From: PALSA-505 sp036502085
GTDB taxonomy: Bacteria > Actinomycetota > Actinomycetes > Streptosporangiales > Streptosporangiaceae
Length of the DNA stretch: 64,000 nt
Direction of reading: 5' to 3'
Assembly: GCA_036502085.1 (NCBI GenBank)
Contig: DASXZD010000068.1
Span: 1 to 64,000 of the forward strand
Shown: positions 7,801-16,512 of the stretch, piece by piece
Numbering within the stretch: position 1 is the stretch's first letter
How the letters are laid out: each line of letters starts with the position of its first letter
The notes under the pieces: generated by a model
What the model was told of the DNA's origin: nothing
Database searches by the model: none
What the model saw: only the letters and a program-made list of their open reading frames with translations
Translations under genes and position numbers: made by a program

Positions 7801-9033
7801 ATGACTGCGAATACCACCTGCCTCATCGTGGGGGCGAGCCTGGCCGGGGCGAAGGCGGCGCAGGCCCTCAGGGAAGAGGGCTTCGACGGGCCCGTCACCT
7901 TGATCGGCGAGGAGAAGGAGCGGCCTTACGAGCGGCCGCCGCTGTCCAAGGAGTACCTGATGGGCAAGGCCGAGCGGGAGACGGTCTACGTCCACCCGCC
8001 GCACTGGTACGCCGAGCACGACGTCGACCTGCGTCTCGGCGTCGCGGTCACCGGCATCGACCCGGCGGCGCATGAGGTAGCGCTGGCCGACGGCAGCCGG
8101 GTCGGCTACGCGAAGCTGCTGCTGGCCACCGGCTCCTCGCCGCGCCGCCTGCCGGTGTCCGGCATCGATCTGGACGGCGTGCTGTACCTGCGGAGTCTGG
8201 CGGACAGCGACCGGATCAAGGCAGTCTTCTCGACGGCATCGCGGATCGCCGTGATCGGCGCAGGCTGGATCGGCCTGGAGACCGCGGCCGCCGCTCGTAC
8301 GGCCGGCGTCGAAGTGACCGTCCTGGAGAGCGCCGAGGCGCCGCTGCTGCGGGTGCTCGGCCCCGAGGTGGCCGAGGTATTCGCCGGCCTGCATCGCGAG
8401 AATGGCGTGGACCTGCGCTGCGGAGTTCAGGTCGCCGGGATCACCGGCGCTGACGGCCGGGTCAGCGGCGTCCGGCTCGCCGACGGCAGCCACATCGCGG
8501 CCGACGCGGTCATCGCGGGGGTAGGGGCCGTGCCCAACGCCCGGCTCGCCGCGGTGGCGGGTCTCACGGTCGAGAACGGCATCAAGGTGGACGCGCAGCT
8601 GCGCTCCTCGGGCCCCGACATCTACGCCGCGGGGGACGTCGCCAGTGCCTTCCGTCCGTGGCTCGACCGGCACATCCGGGTCGAGCACTGGGCCAATGCG
8701 CTGCACCAGCCGCAGGCCGCCGCCAAGTCGATGCTCGGTCATGACGTGGCCTACGACCGCGTCCCGTTCTTCTTTACCGATCAGTACGACCTGGGCATGG
8801 AGTACGCCGGCTACACCGAGCCAGGAGGCTACGACGAGGTGGTCTTCCGCGGTGACGTCGCCGGGCGCGAGTTCATCGCGTTCTGGCTGGCCGGCGGGCG
8901 CGTGCTGGCCGGCATGAACGTCAACGTCTGGGACGTCAGCGACACCATCCAGGCGCTGATTCAGGCCGGCGAGCCGGTGGACGTCGGCAGGCTCACCGAC
9001 CCGAGCGTGCCCCTCGAGGAGCTGGGCGGCTGA
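7801..9033 (+). CDS. FAD/NAD(P)-dependent oxidoreductase, ferredoxin-reductase type
   Basis: 410 residues. FAD-binding LIVGASLAGAKAAQAL at the N-terminus, NAD-binding IAVIGAGWIGLETAAA near the middle, the IYAAGDVA flavin motif, and a C-terminal reductase dimerisation domain. This is the layout of rubredoxin/ferredoxin reductases that feed cytochrome P450s or dioxygenases. It starts 47 bases after folE behind a TAGGAGCTGAGC ribosome site, so probably the same operon. No ferredoxin or oxygenase partner is adjacent. Confidence 0.88.
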   Translation: MTANTTCLIVGASLAGAKAAQALREEGFDGPVTLIGEEKERPYERPPLSKEYLMGKAERETVYVHPPHWYAEHDVDLRLGVAVTGIDPAAHEVALADGSRVGYAKLLLATGSSPRRLPVSGIDLDGVLYLRSLADSDRIKAVFSTASRIAVIGAGWIGLETAAAARTAGVEVTVLESAEAPLLRVLGPEVAEVFAGLHRENGVDLRCGVQVAGITGADGRVSGVRLADGSHIAADAVIAGVGAVPNARLAAVAGLTVENGIKVDAQLRSSGPDIYAAGDVASAFRPWLDRHIRVEHWANALHQPQAAAKSMLGHDVAYDRVPFFFTDQYDLGMEYAGYTEPGGYDEVVFRGDVAGREFIAFWLAGGRVLAGMNVNVWDVSDTIQALIQAGEPVDVGRLTDPSVPLEELGG

Positions 9034-9196
9034 GGTCCGGCGGAGGGCGGTTAATTCCTGACCTACCGCGTCCGCTAGTCGCCGCGTCGCAGTCCCAGGC
9101 CGCGGTCGTGCCGCGAGCCTGCCTATCACGCCATCGCGCCATCCGCCCGGGCTGCGCCTCCGCGTGCTCTCGGTGAATCCCTTCCTGGCGTACGAG

Positions 9197-9206
9197 ATCA
9201 CGTGAT
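9197..9206. promoter_or_regulatory. ATCACGTGAT palindrome upstream of the barrel/halogenase operon
   Basis: A perfect 10-bp palindrome 58 bases before the ATG of the barrel protein gene. The same 10-mer is found at 34032-34041 and a close form at 19209-19226, each ahead of a transcription unit of the left cluster. A shared regulator is inferred. Confidence 0.5.
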
Positions 9207-9264
9207 GCGGCCCGCCACCTCCGGGAGCCACGATTCAGGGAAGCATCCGCGAAGTGGAGGATTC

Positions 9265-9675
9265 ATGTCGGCTACCGAGCAGAAGGTCATCAAGCTGGTC
9301 GCCAGGCCGGTGCGCCGTGAGGTTTATAAGAACGGCGAGAACGAGGTCAACCTGGGCGATCGCAGCGTCTTCACCCATGAGATCTCTCTTGACGGTGAAC
9401 CGGTGGGTTTCGACGGCGGTGTCTGCACGGTCGTCCGGCTGGAGGACGGCCATAGCTACATCGTCTGTAACGTAAGCATGAACCTTCCCGACGGCATCAT
9501 CGCCTTTCAGACCTTTGTCGAAGAGGTGTTCCCGCCGCCGCCCTTCTTCGCCGCCGTCACCGGCGGCACTGGGGCCTACCGGGGTGCTCGCGGCGAAATG
9601 CATATCGATCCCGCCAGCCCGGAGACCCACTTCTACACCCTCTACCTGGACGACAGCGAGGGGCAGCGGATATGA
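9265..9675 (+). CDS. allene-oxide-cyclase-like (dirigent-like) barrel protein
   Basis: 136 residues with no signal peptide. Alternating beta strands and the glycine-rich tract FFAAVTGGTGAYRGARGEMHI match the AOC/dirigent barrel superfamily. Bacterial members sit in natural-product clusters and some similar small barrels catalyse cyclisations. The start is set by a GTGGAGG ribosome site five bases upstream. Its stop overlaps the next ATG (ATGA), so it is coupled to the halogenase-like flavoprotein. A cyclase or binding role in the left cluster is inferred; the substrate is unknown. Confidence 0.7.
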   Translation: MSATEQKVIKLVARPVRREVYKNGENEVNLGDRSVFTHEISLDGEPVGFDGGVCTVVRLEDGHSYIVCNVSMNLPDGIIAFQTFVEEVFPPPPFFAAVTGGTGAYRGARGEMHIDPASPETHFYTLYLDDSEGQRI

Positions 9676-11018
9676 AGCCCGCCGTCGCAGGCCGTCCCGG
9701 CCAGCTTCCCGATTCGGTCGATGTCGTCGTCATCGGGGCCGGGCCGTCCGGGGCGATCGCCGCGCTGACCCTCGCCGAAGCCGGCCGCAGTGTCCTGGTC
9801 CTCGAGCGCCGCTCTCTGCCGCGCTTTCACGTCGGCGAATCACAGCTCACGTATACCGCGGAGCTTCTGCGGCAGGCCGGCCTGTACGACAAGGCGAAAG
9901 CGCAGGGATATCCGATCAAGACCGGGGCGGAGTTCATCTTCCCCAACGGTGACTTCCGGCGGACCAATTTCGCGGACCAGGGACCGGGCCGGTTCCCGAC
10001 CACATTCCAGGTGGAACGGTCGCACTTTGACGCCTTCCTCGCCGGGGCCGCGGTGGACCGCGGCGCACTGCTCGTGCAGAACGCCGTCGTCCATGAGCTG
10101 ATTACCGACGGCGACGGACGGGTCAGCGGGGTCCGCTACGAACTCGACGGCGAGTCCCGCACCGTCCGTGCCCCCTGGGTTCTCGACTGCGGCGGGCGTG
10201 CCAGCAAGGCCGCACAGCAATTCCGCACCAGGCAGGAGATTTCCTGGCTGCGCAACGTCGCGGTGTTCCGGCACTACGACGGGCTCGACGAACGGCACAA
10301 CCCGGGATTCGAGGGCGACATCCAGGTAGCCGGCCACTCCGACGGCTGGATCTGGGCGATCCCGATCTGGCCGACGACCATCAGCATCGGCGCGGTCATG
10401 TCGCGCAAGATACTGCGTGCCATCGGAGAGCCCTCGGCTGCGCTGGATCTGCATCTGGCGCGGGCGCCGCGCGTCCTGCAGCGCCTGACCGGCGCTACGC
10501 CGCGGCAGGATATGCACGTCGAGACCGACTACTGCTACTACTCCGACACGGTCACCGGCGACGGCTGGATGATGGCTGGCGACGCGGGCAACTTCATCGA
10601 CCCGATCTTCTCCGGCGGCACATTCCTCGCCCTGACCACCGGCCGGGAGGCGGCCAGGACCCTGAACCGGGCCCTCGACGCACCGTCAGCAGCGGCCGAA
10701 TTGCAGCTGGCCTACTCCAACCTCTACAAGACCGGATACGACTCCTACACCCGGCTGATCTCGGCCTACTACGAGTCCAGCTACAGGCTGGGTCGCTACC
10801 TGCGAGAGCGGGGCTTCTCGGTCGCCGATGACCCGCACTTCGCGCGCGTTCTCAGCGGTGACTTCTGGAGCGACGCTAACGCGTTCACCAGGTACCTGCG
10901 GACGCAGCGGCAATGGGACACCTTCCAGCCGTTCGAGCGGGTCACCGAGTGCCCGATCTATCCCGAGCTCGACCGGGCCGAGCGCGCCGCGCGGGCGCGC
11001 AACGCGGTCCTGGTATAG
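9672..11018 (+). CDS. FAD-dependent halogenase-like flavoprotein
   Basis: 448 residues. GxGxxG dinucleotide motif at 22-27 (GAGPSG), RFHVGESQL at about 51-59, the halogenase signature WxWxIP as WIWAIP (226-231), and GWMMAGDAGNFIDPIFSGG late in the protein. The W-x-W-x-I-P motif is known to shield halogenase flavin from monooxygenation, but related hydroxylases also carry versions of it, so halogenation is probable rather than certain. A separate flavin reductase would be needed and none is adjacent. Coupled to the barrel protein upstream; followed by the FAD oxidase after 65 bases. Confidence 0.75.
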   Translation: MKPAVAGRPGQLPDSVDVVVIGAGPSGAIAALTLAEAGRSVLVLERRSLPRFHVGESQLTYTAELLRQAGLYDKAKAQGYPIKTGAEFIFPNGDFRRTNFADQGPGRFPTTFQVERSHFDAFLAGAAVDRGALLVQNAVVHELITDGDGRVSGVRYELDGESRTVRAPWVLDCGGRASKAAQQFRTRQEISWLRNVAVFRHYDGLDERHNPGFEGDIQVAGHSDGWIWAIPIWPTTISIGAVMSRKILRAIGEPSAALDLHLARAPRVLQRLTGATPRQDMHVETDYCYYSDTVTGDGWMMAGDAGNFIDPIFSGGTFLALTTGREAARTLNRALDAPSAAAELQLAYSNLYKTGYDSYTRLISAYYESSYRLGRYLRERGFSVADDPHFARVLSGDFWSDANAFTRYLRTQRQWDTFQPFERVTECPIYPELDRAERAARARNAVLV

Positions 11019-11083
11019 GGCCGGGCCGTCCGGACGCGTACGCAGACACAGTCGTACGCAGACACAGTGAGGAGTCAGCCGCT

Positions 11084-12556
11084 ATGCCCGCAAGCTCCGG
11101 TGTACTGGTACCGGCCTCGGTGAACGGGGCCGGCCGCCGGCCGGCCCCCGCGCCTATCCCCGATCCCGCCCCCGCCGCGGGGCCGGCCGGCGAACTTGTA
11201 GCCGCCGCGGCCGGCCCCGTTCACCTGCCAGGCAGCCCCGGATATGACCGGCTGCGCCGCGGCCATAACCTGGCGATCGAGCATCACCCCGCCCTGATCG
11301 TCGAGGCGGCGGGCCCGGCCGACGTGATGGCTGCCGTCGGTTACGCAGGCCGGCACGGGCTGCCGGTCGCCGTGCTGAACAGCGGGCACGGGGCATCGCT
11401 GGCCGCCGACGGCGCGGTGCTGATCACGACCGGGCGGATGCAGGGCGTGCGGATTGATCCCTACACCGGCGTGGCCAGGATCGAAGCGGGCGTGCGGTGG
11501 TCGAGGGTCATTCATGAGGCGGCCCCATTCGGCTTGGCCCCGCTGAGCGGATCGGCCCCGGAGACCGGCGCGACCGGGTACACGCTGGGCGGCGGGCTGG
11601 GGCTGCTCGGGCGCGCCTTCGGCTATGCCGCCGACCATGTGCGCAGCCTGGACGTGGTCACCGCCAACGGCGTCCTGCGCACCGCGACCGCAGCTCAGTA
11701 CGCCGACCTGTTCTGGGCGCTGCGCGGCGGCAAGGGCAGCTTCGGCGTCGTGACCTCGATGGAGATCGGCCTGTTCCGAGTCTCCCGGCTCTTCGGCGGC
11801 GGCCTTTACTTTCCCGGCCGGGCGGCTCGTGCCGCCCTGCACGCCTACCGGCGGTGGACCCGGGATGTACCCGACGAGATGACCTCGTCGTTCGCCTTCA
11901 CCCGGTTTCCCTGGGATCCCGAGATTCCGGTGCCGCTCCGCGGCCGGTCCACCGTCCACGTCAGGATCGCCTTCCACGGCTCCGCGGAGCAGGGCGAGCG
12001 GCTCGTCGCGCCGCTGCGGCAGGTGGCGGTGCCGCTGCTGGACACCCTGGACGACATGCCGTACGCGGCCGGGGGCACGATCCACAACGACCCGCCCGAG
12101 CCACTTGCGGTGCACGAACGCGGGGTACGGCTGGGTGAACTCGATGAGGATGCGGCGGACGCCCTGATCGACCTGGCCGGACCGGACAGCACCTGCCCGC
12201 TGCGGCTGGTGGAGCTAAGGCACCTCGGCGGGGCGCTGGGCCGCGAGCCCGACGTGCCGAACGCGGTGGCGGGGCGGGACGCGGCGTTCCAGCTCTATCT
12301 GGCCGGGGTACCCGGCGGTTCCGGCGGCATGCCGGTCGAGCCGGTCGCCGAGGAGATCCTTGACCGGATGCGGCCCTGGACCAGCGGCGCGGCGAGCCTG
12401 AACTTCCTCGGCACGGCTGACGCCACGCCCGAGCGGGTCAGGGCCGCGTTCACCGCCGCCGACTTCCGGCGGCTGGTAACGGTCAAGCGGGCCTACGACC
12501 CGGACAACCTGTTCCGCTACAACCACAACATCCCGCCGGTCCTCGCAGCCGGCTGA
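11084..12556 (+). CDS. berberine-bridge-type FAD-linked oxidase
   Basis: 490 residues of the PCMH/VAO flavoprotein fold. An Ala/Pro-rich leader (about 1-40) precedes the FAD-binding half, with NSGHGAS giving the likely 8-alpha-histidyl flavin link (H102), and GYTLGGGLGLLGRAFGYAADHV. The C-terminal BBE segment is NLFRYNHNIPP. In bicovalent relatives a cysteine sits in the G-x-C-x-x-(V)G-x-x-G loop; here that position is Ala (GSAPETGATG, A159), so flavin should be held only through His. Such enzymes oxidise alcohols, amines or phenols, often closing rings. GTGAGGAG precedes the ATG. Likely the last gene of the barrel/halogenase operon. Confidence 0.88.
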   Translation: MPASSGVLVPASVNGAGRRPAPAPIPDPAPAAGPAGELVAAAAGPVHLPGSPGYDRLRRGHNLAIEHHPALIVEAAGPADVMAAVGYAGRHGLPVAVLNSGHGASLAADGAVLITTGRMQGVRIDPYTGVARIEAGVRWSRVIHEAAPFGLAPLSGSAPETGATGYTLGGGLGLLGRAFGYAADHVRSLDVVTANGVLRTATAAQYADLFWALRGGKGSFGVVTSMEIGLFRVSRLFGGGLYFPGRAARAALHAYRRWTRDVPDEMTSSFAFTRFPWDPEIPVPLRGRSTVHVRIAFHGSAEQGERLVAPLRQVAVPLLDTLDDMPYAAGGTIHNDPPEPLAVHERGVRLGELDEDAADALIDLAGPDSTCPLRLVELRHLGGALGREPDVPNAVAGRDAAFQLYLAGVPGGSGGMPVEPVAEEILDRMRPWTSGAASLNFLGTADATPERVRAAFTAADFRRLVTVKRAYDPDNLFRYNHNIPPVLAAG

Positions 12557-12600
12557 CCGGCCCTGACCGGCGTCCTCGTCCGGTCGGCGGCTGGCTGACC

Positions 12601-12635
12601 GGCCGCTGGCAGTCGCGCCCGGCCGCTGGCAGTCG
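12601..12635. repeat. 15-bp direct repeat after the oxidase gene
   Basis: GGCCGCTGGCAGTCG occurs at 12601-12615 and 12621-12635 in the short gap between the convergent oxidase and PPOX genes, beside other CTGACCGG copies that echo the end of the oxidase gene. Confidence 0.7.
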
Positions 12636-13007
12636 TCAGCCGACGTCGCGCGCGCTGCGAGGCGCCCCCTCGAGCCCCCAGCTGACAATCCGCTCCGGGT
12701 GAATGACGATCAGCGCCTCGGGCTCGTGCACGGCGACCGCCCGGCCGCGGACCTCCACTCCCCGCGGGCGGAAGGGCGGCAGCACGTCGTCGATGACGAC
12801 CGCCGCTCGCCCGGTCCGGGCAACATCGCGGAACTTCTTGGTGGACGGCAGGTCGATCCCGCCGATCTGCACGACCGTGGCATCCTCGTCCAGCGACCAG
12901 CCGACTGGCGCGATGTGTGGCGTCCCGTCCGGGCCGACCGTGGCCAGCCGGGCCAGCCGCCGATCTGTCCGCAGGTAGACAAGCTCTGCGTCGGTGAACA
13001 CGGACAT
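12636..13007 (-). CDS. PPOX-class F420-dependent oxidoreductase
   Basis: 123 residues forming a split beta-barrel flavin/deazaflavin domain: LARLATVGPDGTPHIAPVGW at the N-terminus, TKKFRDVARTGRAAVVIDDV in the middle, and GVEVRGRAVAV towards the end. This subgroup usually binds coenzyme F420 and reduces small organic substrates. Minus strand, 30 bases downstream of the MarR gene and probably co-transcribed with it. Physiological substrate unknown. Confidence 0.85.
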   Translation of the reverse strand: MSVFTDAELVYLRTDRRLARLATVGPDGTPHIAPVGWSLDEDATVVQIGGIDLPSTKKFRDVARTGRAAVVIDDVLPPFRPRGVEVRGRAVAVHEPEALIVIHPERIVSWGLEGAPRSARDVG

Positions 13008-13037
13008 GATGCCTCCAGCGGTTGAGGTGATGATCGT

Positions 13038-13541
13038 TCAGATCAGGGCGGCGCGTGCCGGGGCACGGCCCGGGTCGGCCGCATCGTGCGCCATGCATGC
13101 TGCCCACGCCTTGTTGAGCAGGTCGAGGAGGGAGTCCAGCTCGGCGTCGGTGAGGCCGCTGAGCGCGGGCATCTCCGACGCGATGGCCGCGTACATGTCG
13201 TCCCGCATCTTGCGCCCTGCCTGGGTGAGGGCCAGCGTCTTGACCCGGCGGTCATCTGGTTCCGAGCCGCGCTCGACCAGTCCCGCCCCCTCCAGGCGGT
13301 CTACCACTCCGGTGACGTTGGACGGATCGACCTTGAGCCGCCCGGCGAGGAAGCGGGTCGGCACAGCGGCATCCGGCGGCAGCTGGAGCAGCGCCCGCGC
13401 GGTTGGCGCGGACAGTCCCAGCCGCTCGAAGAGCGGGTCATGCCGCCTGGCCGTCCATAGCGAAACCGCCATCAACTGGCGCGCCAGTTCGCCCGCGAGC
13501 TCCGGATCCAGGGCGCCCTCATCGTTCCTCCATGCTGCCAT
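13038..13541 (-). CDS. MarR-family transcriptional regulator
   Basis: 167 residues. Winged helix with a recognition helix in RLKVDPSNVTGVVDRLEGAGLV and the wing in RGSEPDDRRVKTLALTQAGRK, flanked by dimerisation helices. Divergent to the YceI gene across an AT-rich region, so it probably represses both directions. MarR proteins usually respond to phenolic ligands, which suits a locus making aromatic acids; this link is inference. Confidence 0.9.
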   Translation of the reverse strand: MAAWRNDEGALDPELAGELARQLMAVSLWTARRHDPLFERLGLSAPTARALLQLPPDAAVPTRFLAGRLKVDPSNVTGVVDRLEGAGLVERGSEPDDRRVKTLALTQAGRKMRDDMYAAIASEMPALSGLTDAELDSLLDLLNKAWAACMAHDAADPGRAPARAALI

Positions 13542-13591
13542 GCGCTCAGTCTAGCAGGCGGCTCACCATATTTATAAAAAATAATAGACTC

Positions 13592-13620
13592 TTGTCATAG
13601 TTGAATTTTACCTCTAACCT
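13592..13620 (+). promoter_or_regulatory. candidate promoter for the YceI-MFS genes
   Basis: TTGTCA (13592-13597), 17 bases, then TAACCT (13615-13620), inside an AT-rich island (about 13568-13615) between the divergent MarR and YceI genes. Nearby A/T runs could hold the MarR operator, but no perfect palindrome was seen. Confidence 0.45.
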
Positions 13621-13674
13621 GGCCGTGTGCTCTCGACCAGCGGGAGTCATGTCACATGGAAGGACGACCAGATC

Positions 13675-14196
13675 ATGGCTTCTGCATCACTGCGGCACTC
13701 GATTCGCCCTGGCACCTGGACCCTCGACCCTCAACACAGCAGCGCATCCTTCATCGCCCGAGGCCTGATGGGCAAGGTGAACGGGACCATCCCGATCATC
13801 AGCGCTGCCGTGCAGGTGGAAGCGGACGGCGCCGTCGGTGCCGTCTCAGCGGTACTGGACCCGGCCGACTTCAACTCGGGCCATGCCAAGCGGGACGCCG
13901 ACGTCCGCGGCGCCAAGTTCCTCGATGCCGAGTCGCATCCCGCGCTCAGGTACTCGGCGCCCAAGGCCGTCGCCGGGCCCGACGGCTGGACGATCAACGG
14001 CACCCTCGTCGTCAAGGGCACGGCGGCGCCGGTCACGCTGACGGCCCAGATCATTGACGTCACCGATGAACTCGCCTCGCTGCGAGCCACCGGTGTGGTC
14101 GACCGCAGGGAGGCCGGCCTCACGAAGCTGCCCAACCTCATGATCGCCCGCACGCTCGCGATCACCCTTGACGTGGTCTTCCGCCACGTCTCCTGA
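13675..14196 (+). CDS. YceI-family lipid-binding protein
   Basis: 173 residues. PGTWTLDPQHSSASFIARGLMGKVNG at the start and the later KFLDAESHPALRYSAPKA strand are hallmarks of the YceI beta-barrel, which binds isoprenoid-like or amphiphilic molecules. No signal peptide, so cytoplasmic. The ATG at 13675 is preferred over an in-frame GTG at 13627 because the YceI fold starts just after it. Followed 34 bases later by a membrane protein and then an MFS pump, perhaps one MarR-controlled unit. Confidence 0.88.
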   Translation: MASASLRHSIRPGTWTLDPQHSSASFIARGLMGKVNGTIPIISAAVQVEADGAVGAVSAVLDPADFNSGHAKRDADVRGAKFLDAESHPALRYSAPKAVAGPDGWTINGTLVVKGTAAPVTLTAQIIDVTDELASLRATGVVDRREAGLTKLPNLMIARTLAITLDVVFRHVS

Positions 14197-14230
14197 CGTT
14201 CCGCCGGATCCATACGCAAGGAGAAATCCA

Positions 14231-14674
14231 ATGTCAGCTACTACTACCGCCCCGGTAGCCAGCACCAAGACCGCCGCTAGCTCCCGTCGCAGGGCGCGCC
14301 TGCTCACAGTGGCGGCCGCGACAGCCGCAGCCGTCATCATCTGGTCCGTGGCCGAGCTGGCGGGCATGCACCTCAGGCAGCCGGGTTTCGGATCGAAGTC
14401 GGCCATCACGCTGAACGTGGCAATCGTCATCGTCGTCACGGCCGTCGTCTCGCTGGCCGGCTGGGCGCTGCTCGCCATACTCGAGCACCGCACCGCGCGC
14501 GCTCGCGCCATCTGGACGGCCGTGGCCGTCGTCGTCACGCTGCTCTCCCTCGGCGGGCCGTTCAGCGGGCACGGCGTCAGCACGGGCAACCGGCTGGTTC
14601 TCGGCCTGATCCACCTCACGGTCGCGACCGTCGTGATCACCGGGCTGCGCAGGACCAGCGGGACGGCTCGCTGA
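14231..14674 (+). CDS. four-helix membrane protein (DUF6069-like)
   Basis: 147 residues. A Ser/Thr/Ala/Arg-rich cytoplasmic N-terminus, then four hydrophobic segments (about 26-46, 61-83, 92-110, 120-140). AAGGAGAAATCCA precedes the ATG. The pattern matches small actinobacterial proteins grouped as DUF6069, of unknown function. Sits between YceI and the MFS exporter. Confidence 0.72.
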   Translation: MSATTTAPVASTKTAASSRRRARLLTVAAATAAAVIIWSVAELAGMHLRQPGFGSKSAITLNVAIVIVVTAVVSLAGWALLAILEHRTARARAIWTAVAVVVTLLSLGGPFSGHGVSTGNRLVLGLIHLTVATVVITGLRRTSGTAR

Positions 14675-14745
14675 TCGCCCGGCAGGAATGCTGCCGACGG
14701 CTTCCTGGCCCCGCACCGCCACCGCACGGCCTTCAGGAGGAACCG

Positions 14746-16302
14746 ATGGAAACCCGCTCAGGCCCCGCCAGCGTCCGGCCAGCGGCTCTCGGGAGCCGGC
14801 AGCTCCGGGTGGTTCTCGGGGCGCTCATGACCGCGGTCCTGCTGGCGGCGCTCGACCAGAACATCCTGGCGACCGCCATGCCGACCGTGGCTGCCCAGCT
14901 GGGCGGGCTGAACCGCTATCCCTGGGTGATTACCGCATATCTGCTGACCGGAACGGCAGCGATGCCGCTCTACGGCAGGATCGGCGACCTGCGGGGACGG
15001 CGGCCCGTGCTGATGTTCGCCATCGGCACGTTCGTCGCGGGCTCGATCCTGTGCGGGGTTTCGCAGACGATACTTGAGCTGATCCTGGCCCGCGGCGTGG
15101 CGGGCATCGGAGCCGGCGGCCTGGTCGTCCTGGCCTTCACCGTCGTGTCGGAGATCGTCCCGCCGCAGGAGCGCGGCCGGCGCCAGGGCTCATTCGGCGC
15201 GGTCTTCGGCGTGGCCAGCCTGGCCGGCCCGCTCATCGGCGGCTACCTCGCCGAACACGGCTGGCGATGGATCTTCTTCCTGAACGTGCCGCTCGGGCTG
15301 GCCGCGCTAGCCGCCGCGGCCTGGGGCCTGCGCGCGCTCCCGCGCCCGGCCGCGGCGGGACGGCTGGACCTGCCCGGTGCCGTGCTCCTGGTGGCGGCCA
15401 CCGTGAGCGTGCTCCTCGCCGCGTCCTGGGGAGCGGGACAGTATTCCTGGGGCGACCCGCGGGTCATCGCGGCACTGGGCTTCGGCGTGCTGATGCTGTC
15501 GCTGCTCGTGTGGGTCGAGTTCAGGGCTCGCGTGCCGCTGCTGCCCGTCCGCCTGTTCCGGATCCGGTCCTTCTCGGTCGGCGGATCCGCCGCGTTCGGC
15601 CTCGGCATGGTCATGTTCGGCTCGGTCGTCTATCTTCCCGTGTACCTGCAACTGGTCCAGGGGCGTTCGCCGACGGTCGCCGGGCTGATGATGCTCCCGC
15701 TGATGGGCTCGCTCACCCTGGTGTCCGTGGTCGGCGGGCGGGCGATCAGCCGGGTGGGCCGTTACAAGTGGTTCATCGTCGCGGGAGCCTTGCTGACCGC
15801 GGCGGGCGTGCTGGCCGGCACCGGGCTCGGGTTGCGGACACCGCTGCCGTGGATCTTCGCGATGATGACGGTCACCGGGGTCGGGCTCGGGCTGTGCGTT
15901 CAGCCGCTCGTCCTGGTGGTTCAGGCCGAGCTGCCGCTGCCCGAGCTAGGCGCGGGTACTGCCACCGGCGCGTTCCTCAGGCAGCTTGGCGCATCGTTCG
16001 GCGTCGCCGTGCTCGGCACGCTGCTGACCGCCGGGCTGGGCTCGCTGAGCGATGCGCCGGCTGCCACGGGCCAGATCGCGGCACCGCACGGCGCGGTCAG
16101 CGAGGCCCTGCGCGGCTCTCTTGTCGGCGCGCTGCATACCGTTTTCGCGGTGGCCGGAGGCTGCGGGATCCTGCTGACCATACTTACCCTGTTTATCCCT
16201 GACCTGCCCATGCGACGACCGCTACGACCCGGTGCCACGCGGCCTGGTGCCGCACGGCCTGGCGCCCCGGCTCGGATGTCAGGCTCGGCTCCAGGCCGGT
16301 GA
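14746..16302 (+). CDS. MFS drug exporter, DHA2 (EmrB/QacA) family
   Basis: 518 residues with about 14 hydrophobic segments. Family markers include LDQNILATAMPTVAAQLGG in TM1, GRIGDLRGRRPVLM between TM2 and TM3, and the antiporter motif C region GPLIGGYLAEHGWRWIFFLN. Proton-driven drug or product efflux. Its C-terminal tail is a 15-bp coding repeat (RPGAT/RPGAA/RPGAP, about 16225-16269). AGGAGGAACCG precedes the ATG. Likely exports the product of, or resistance substrate related to, the left cluster. Confidence 0.92.
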   Translation: METRSGPASVRPAALGSRQLRVVLGALMTAVLLAALDQNILATAMPTVAAQLGGLNRYPWVITAYLLTGTAAMPLYGRIGDLRGRRPVLMFAIGTFVAGSILCGVSQTILELILARGVAGIGAGGLVVLAFTVVSEIVPPQERGRRQGSFGAVFGVASLAGPLIGGYLAEHGWRWIFFLNVPLGLAALAAAAWGLRALPRPAAAGRLDLPGAVLLVAATVSVLLAASWGAGQYSWGDPRVIAALGFGVLMLSLLVWVEFRARVPLLPVRLFRIRSFSVGGSAAFGLGMVMFGSVVYLPVYLQLVQGRSPTVAGLMMLPLMGSLTLVSVVGGRAISRVGRYKWFIVAGALLTAAGVLAGTGLGLRTPLPWIFAMMTVTGVGLGLCVQPLVLVVQAELPLPELGAGTATGAFLRQLGASFGVAVLGTLLTAGLGSLSDAPAATGQIAAPHGAVSEALRGSLVGALHTVFAVAGGCGILLTILTLFIPDLPMRRPLRPGATRPGAARPGAPARMSGSAPGR

Positions 16303-16305
16303 GCC

Positions 16306-16347
16306 GCGGTGCCTCCCGCTGAGTCCTGCGGTGCCTCCCGCTGAGTC
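16306..16347. repeat. 20-bp direct repeat just after the MFS stop codon
   Basis: GCGGTGCCTCCCGCTGAGTC at 16306-16325 and again at 16328-16347. The remaining ~165 bases up to the LAL gene are AT-rich (about 16418-16470) and should hold the LAL promoter; no clear -35/-10 pair was fixed. Confidence 0.8.
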
Positions 16348-16512
16348 GTACCGTGTTTCCGCCGAATAGCTGAGAAAGCATCTCCATCCCAGGAGATTTC
16401 GATTTCCGCTGTCAGCGCATGACGAAACTTAACTTTAAATGAATATCAGAAGTTATGATTTAACAATATGTGCGGATTCCGCCATCACGGGGGCTGGTCA
16501 CATGGAGGAAAT

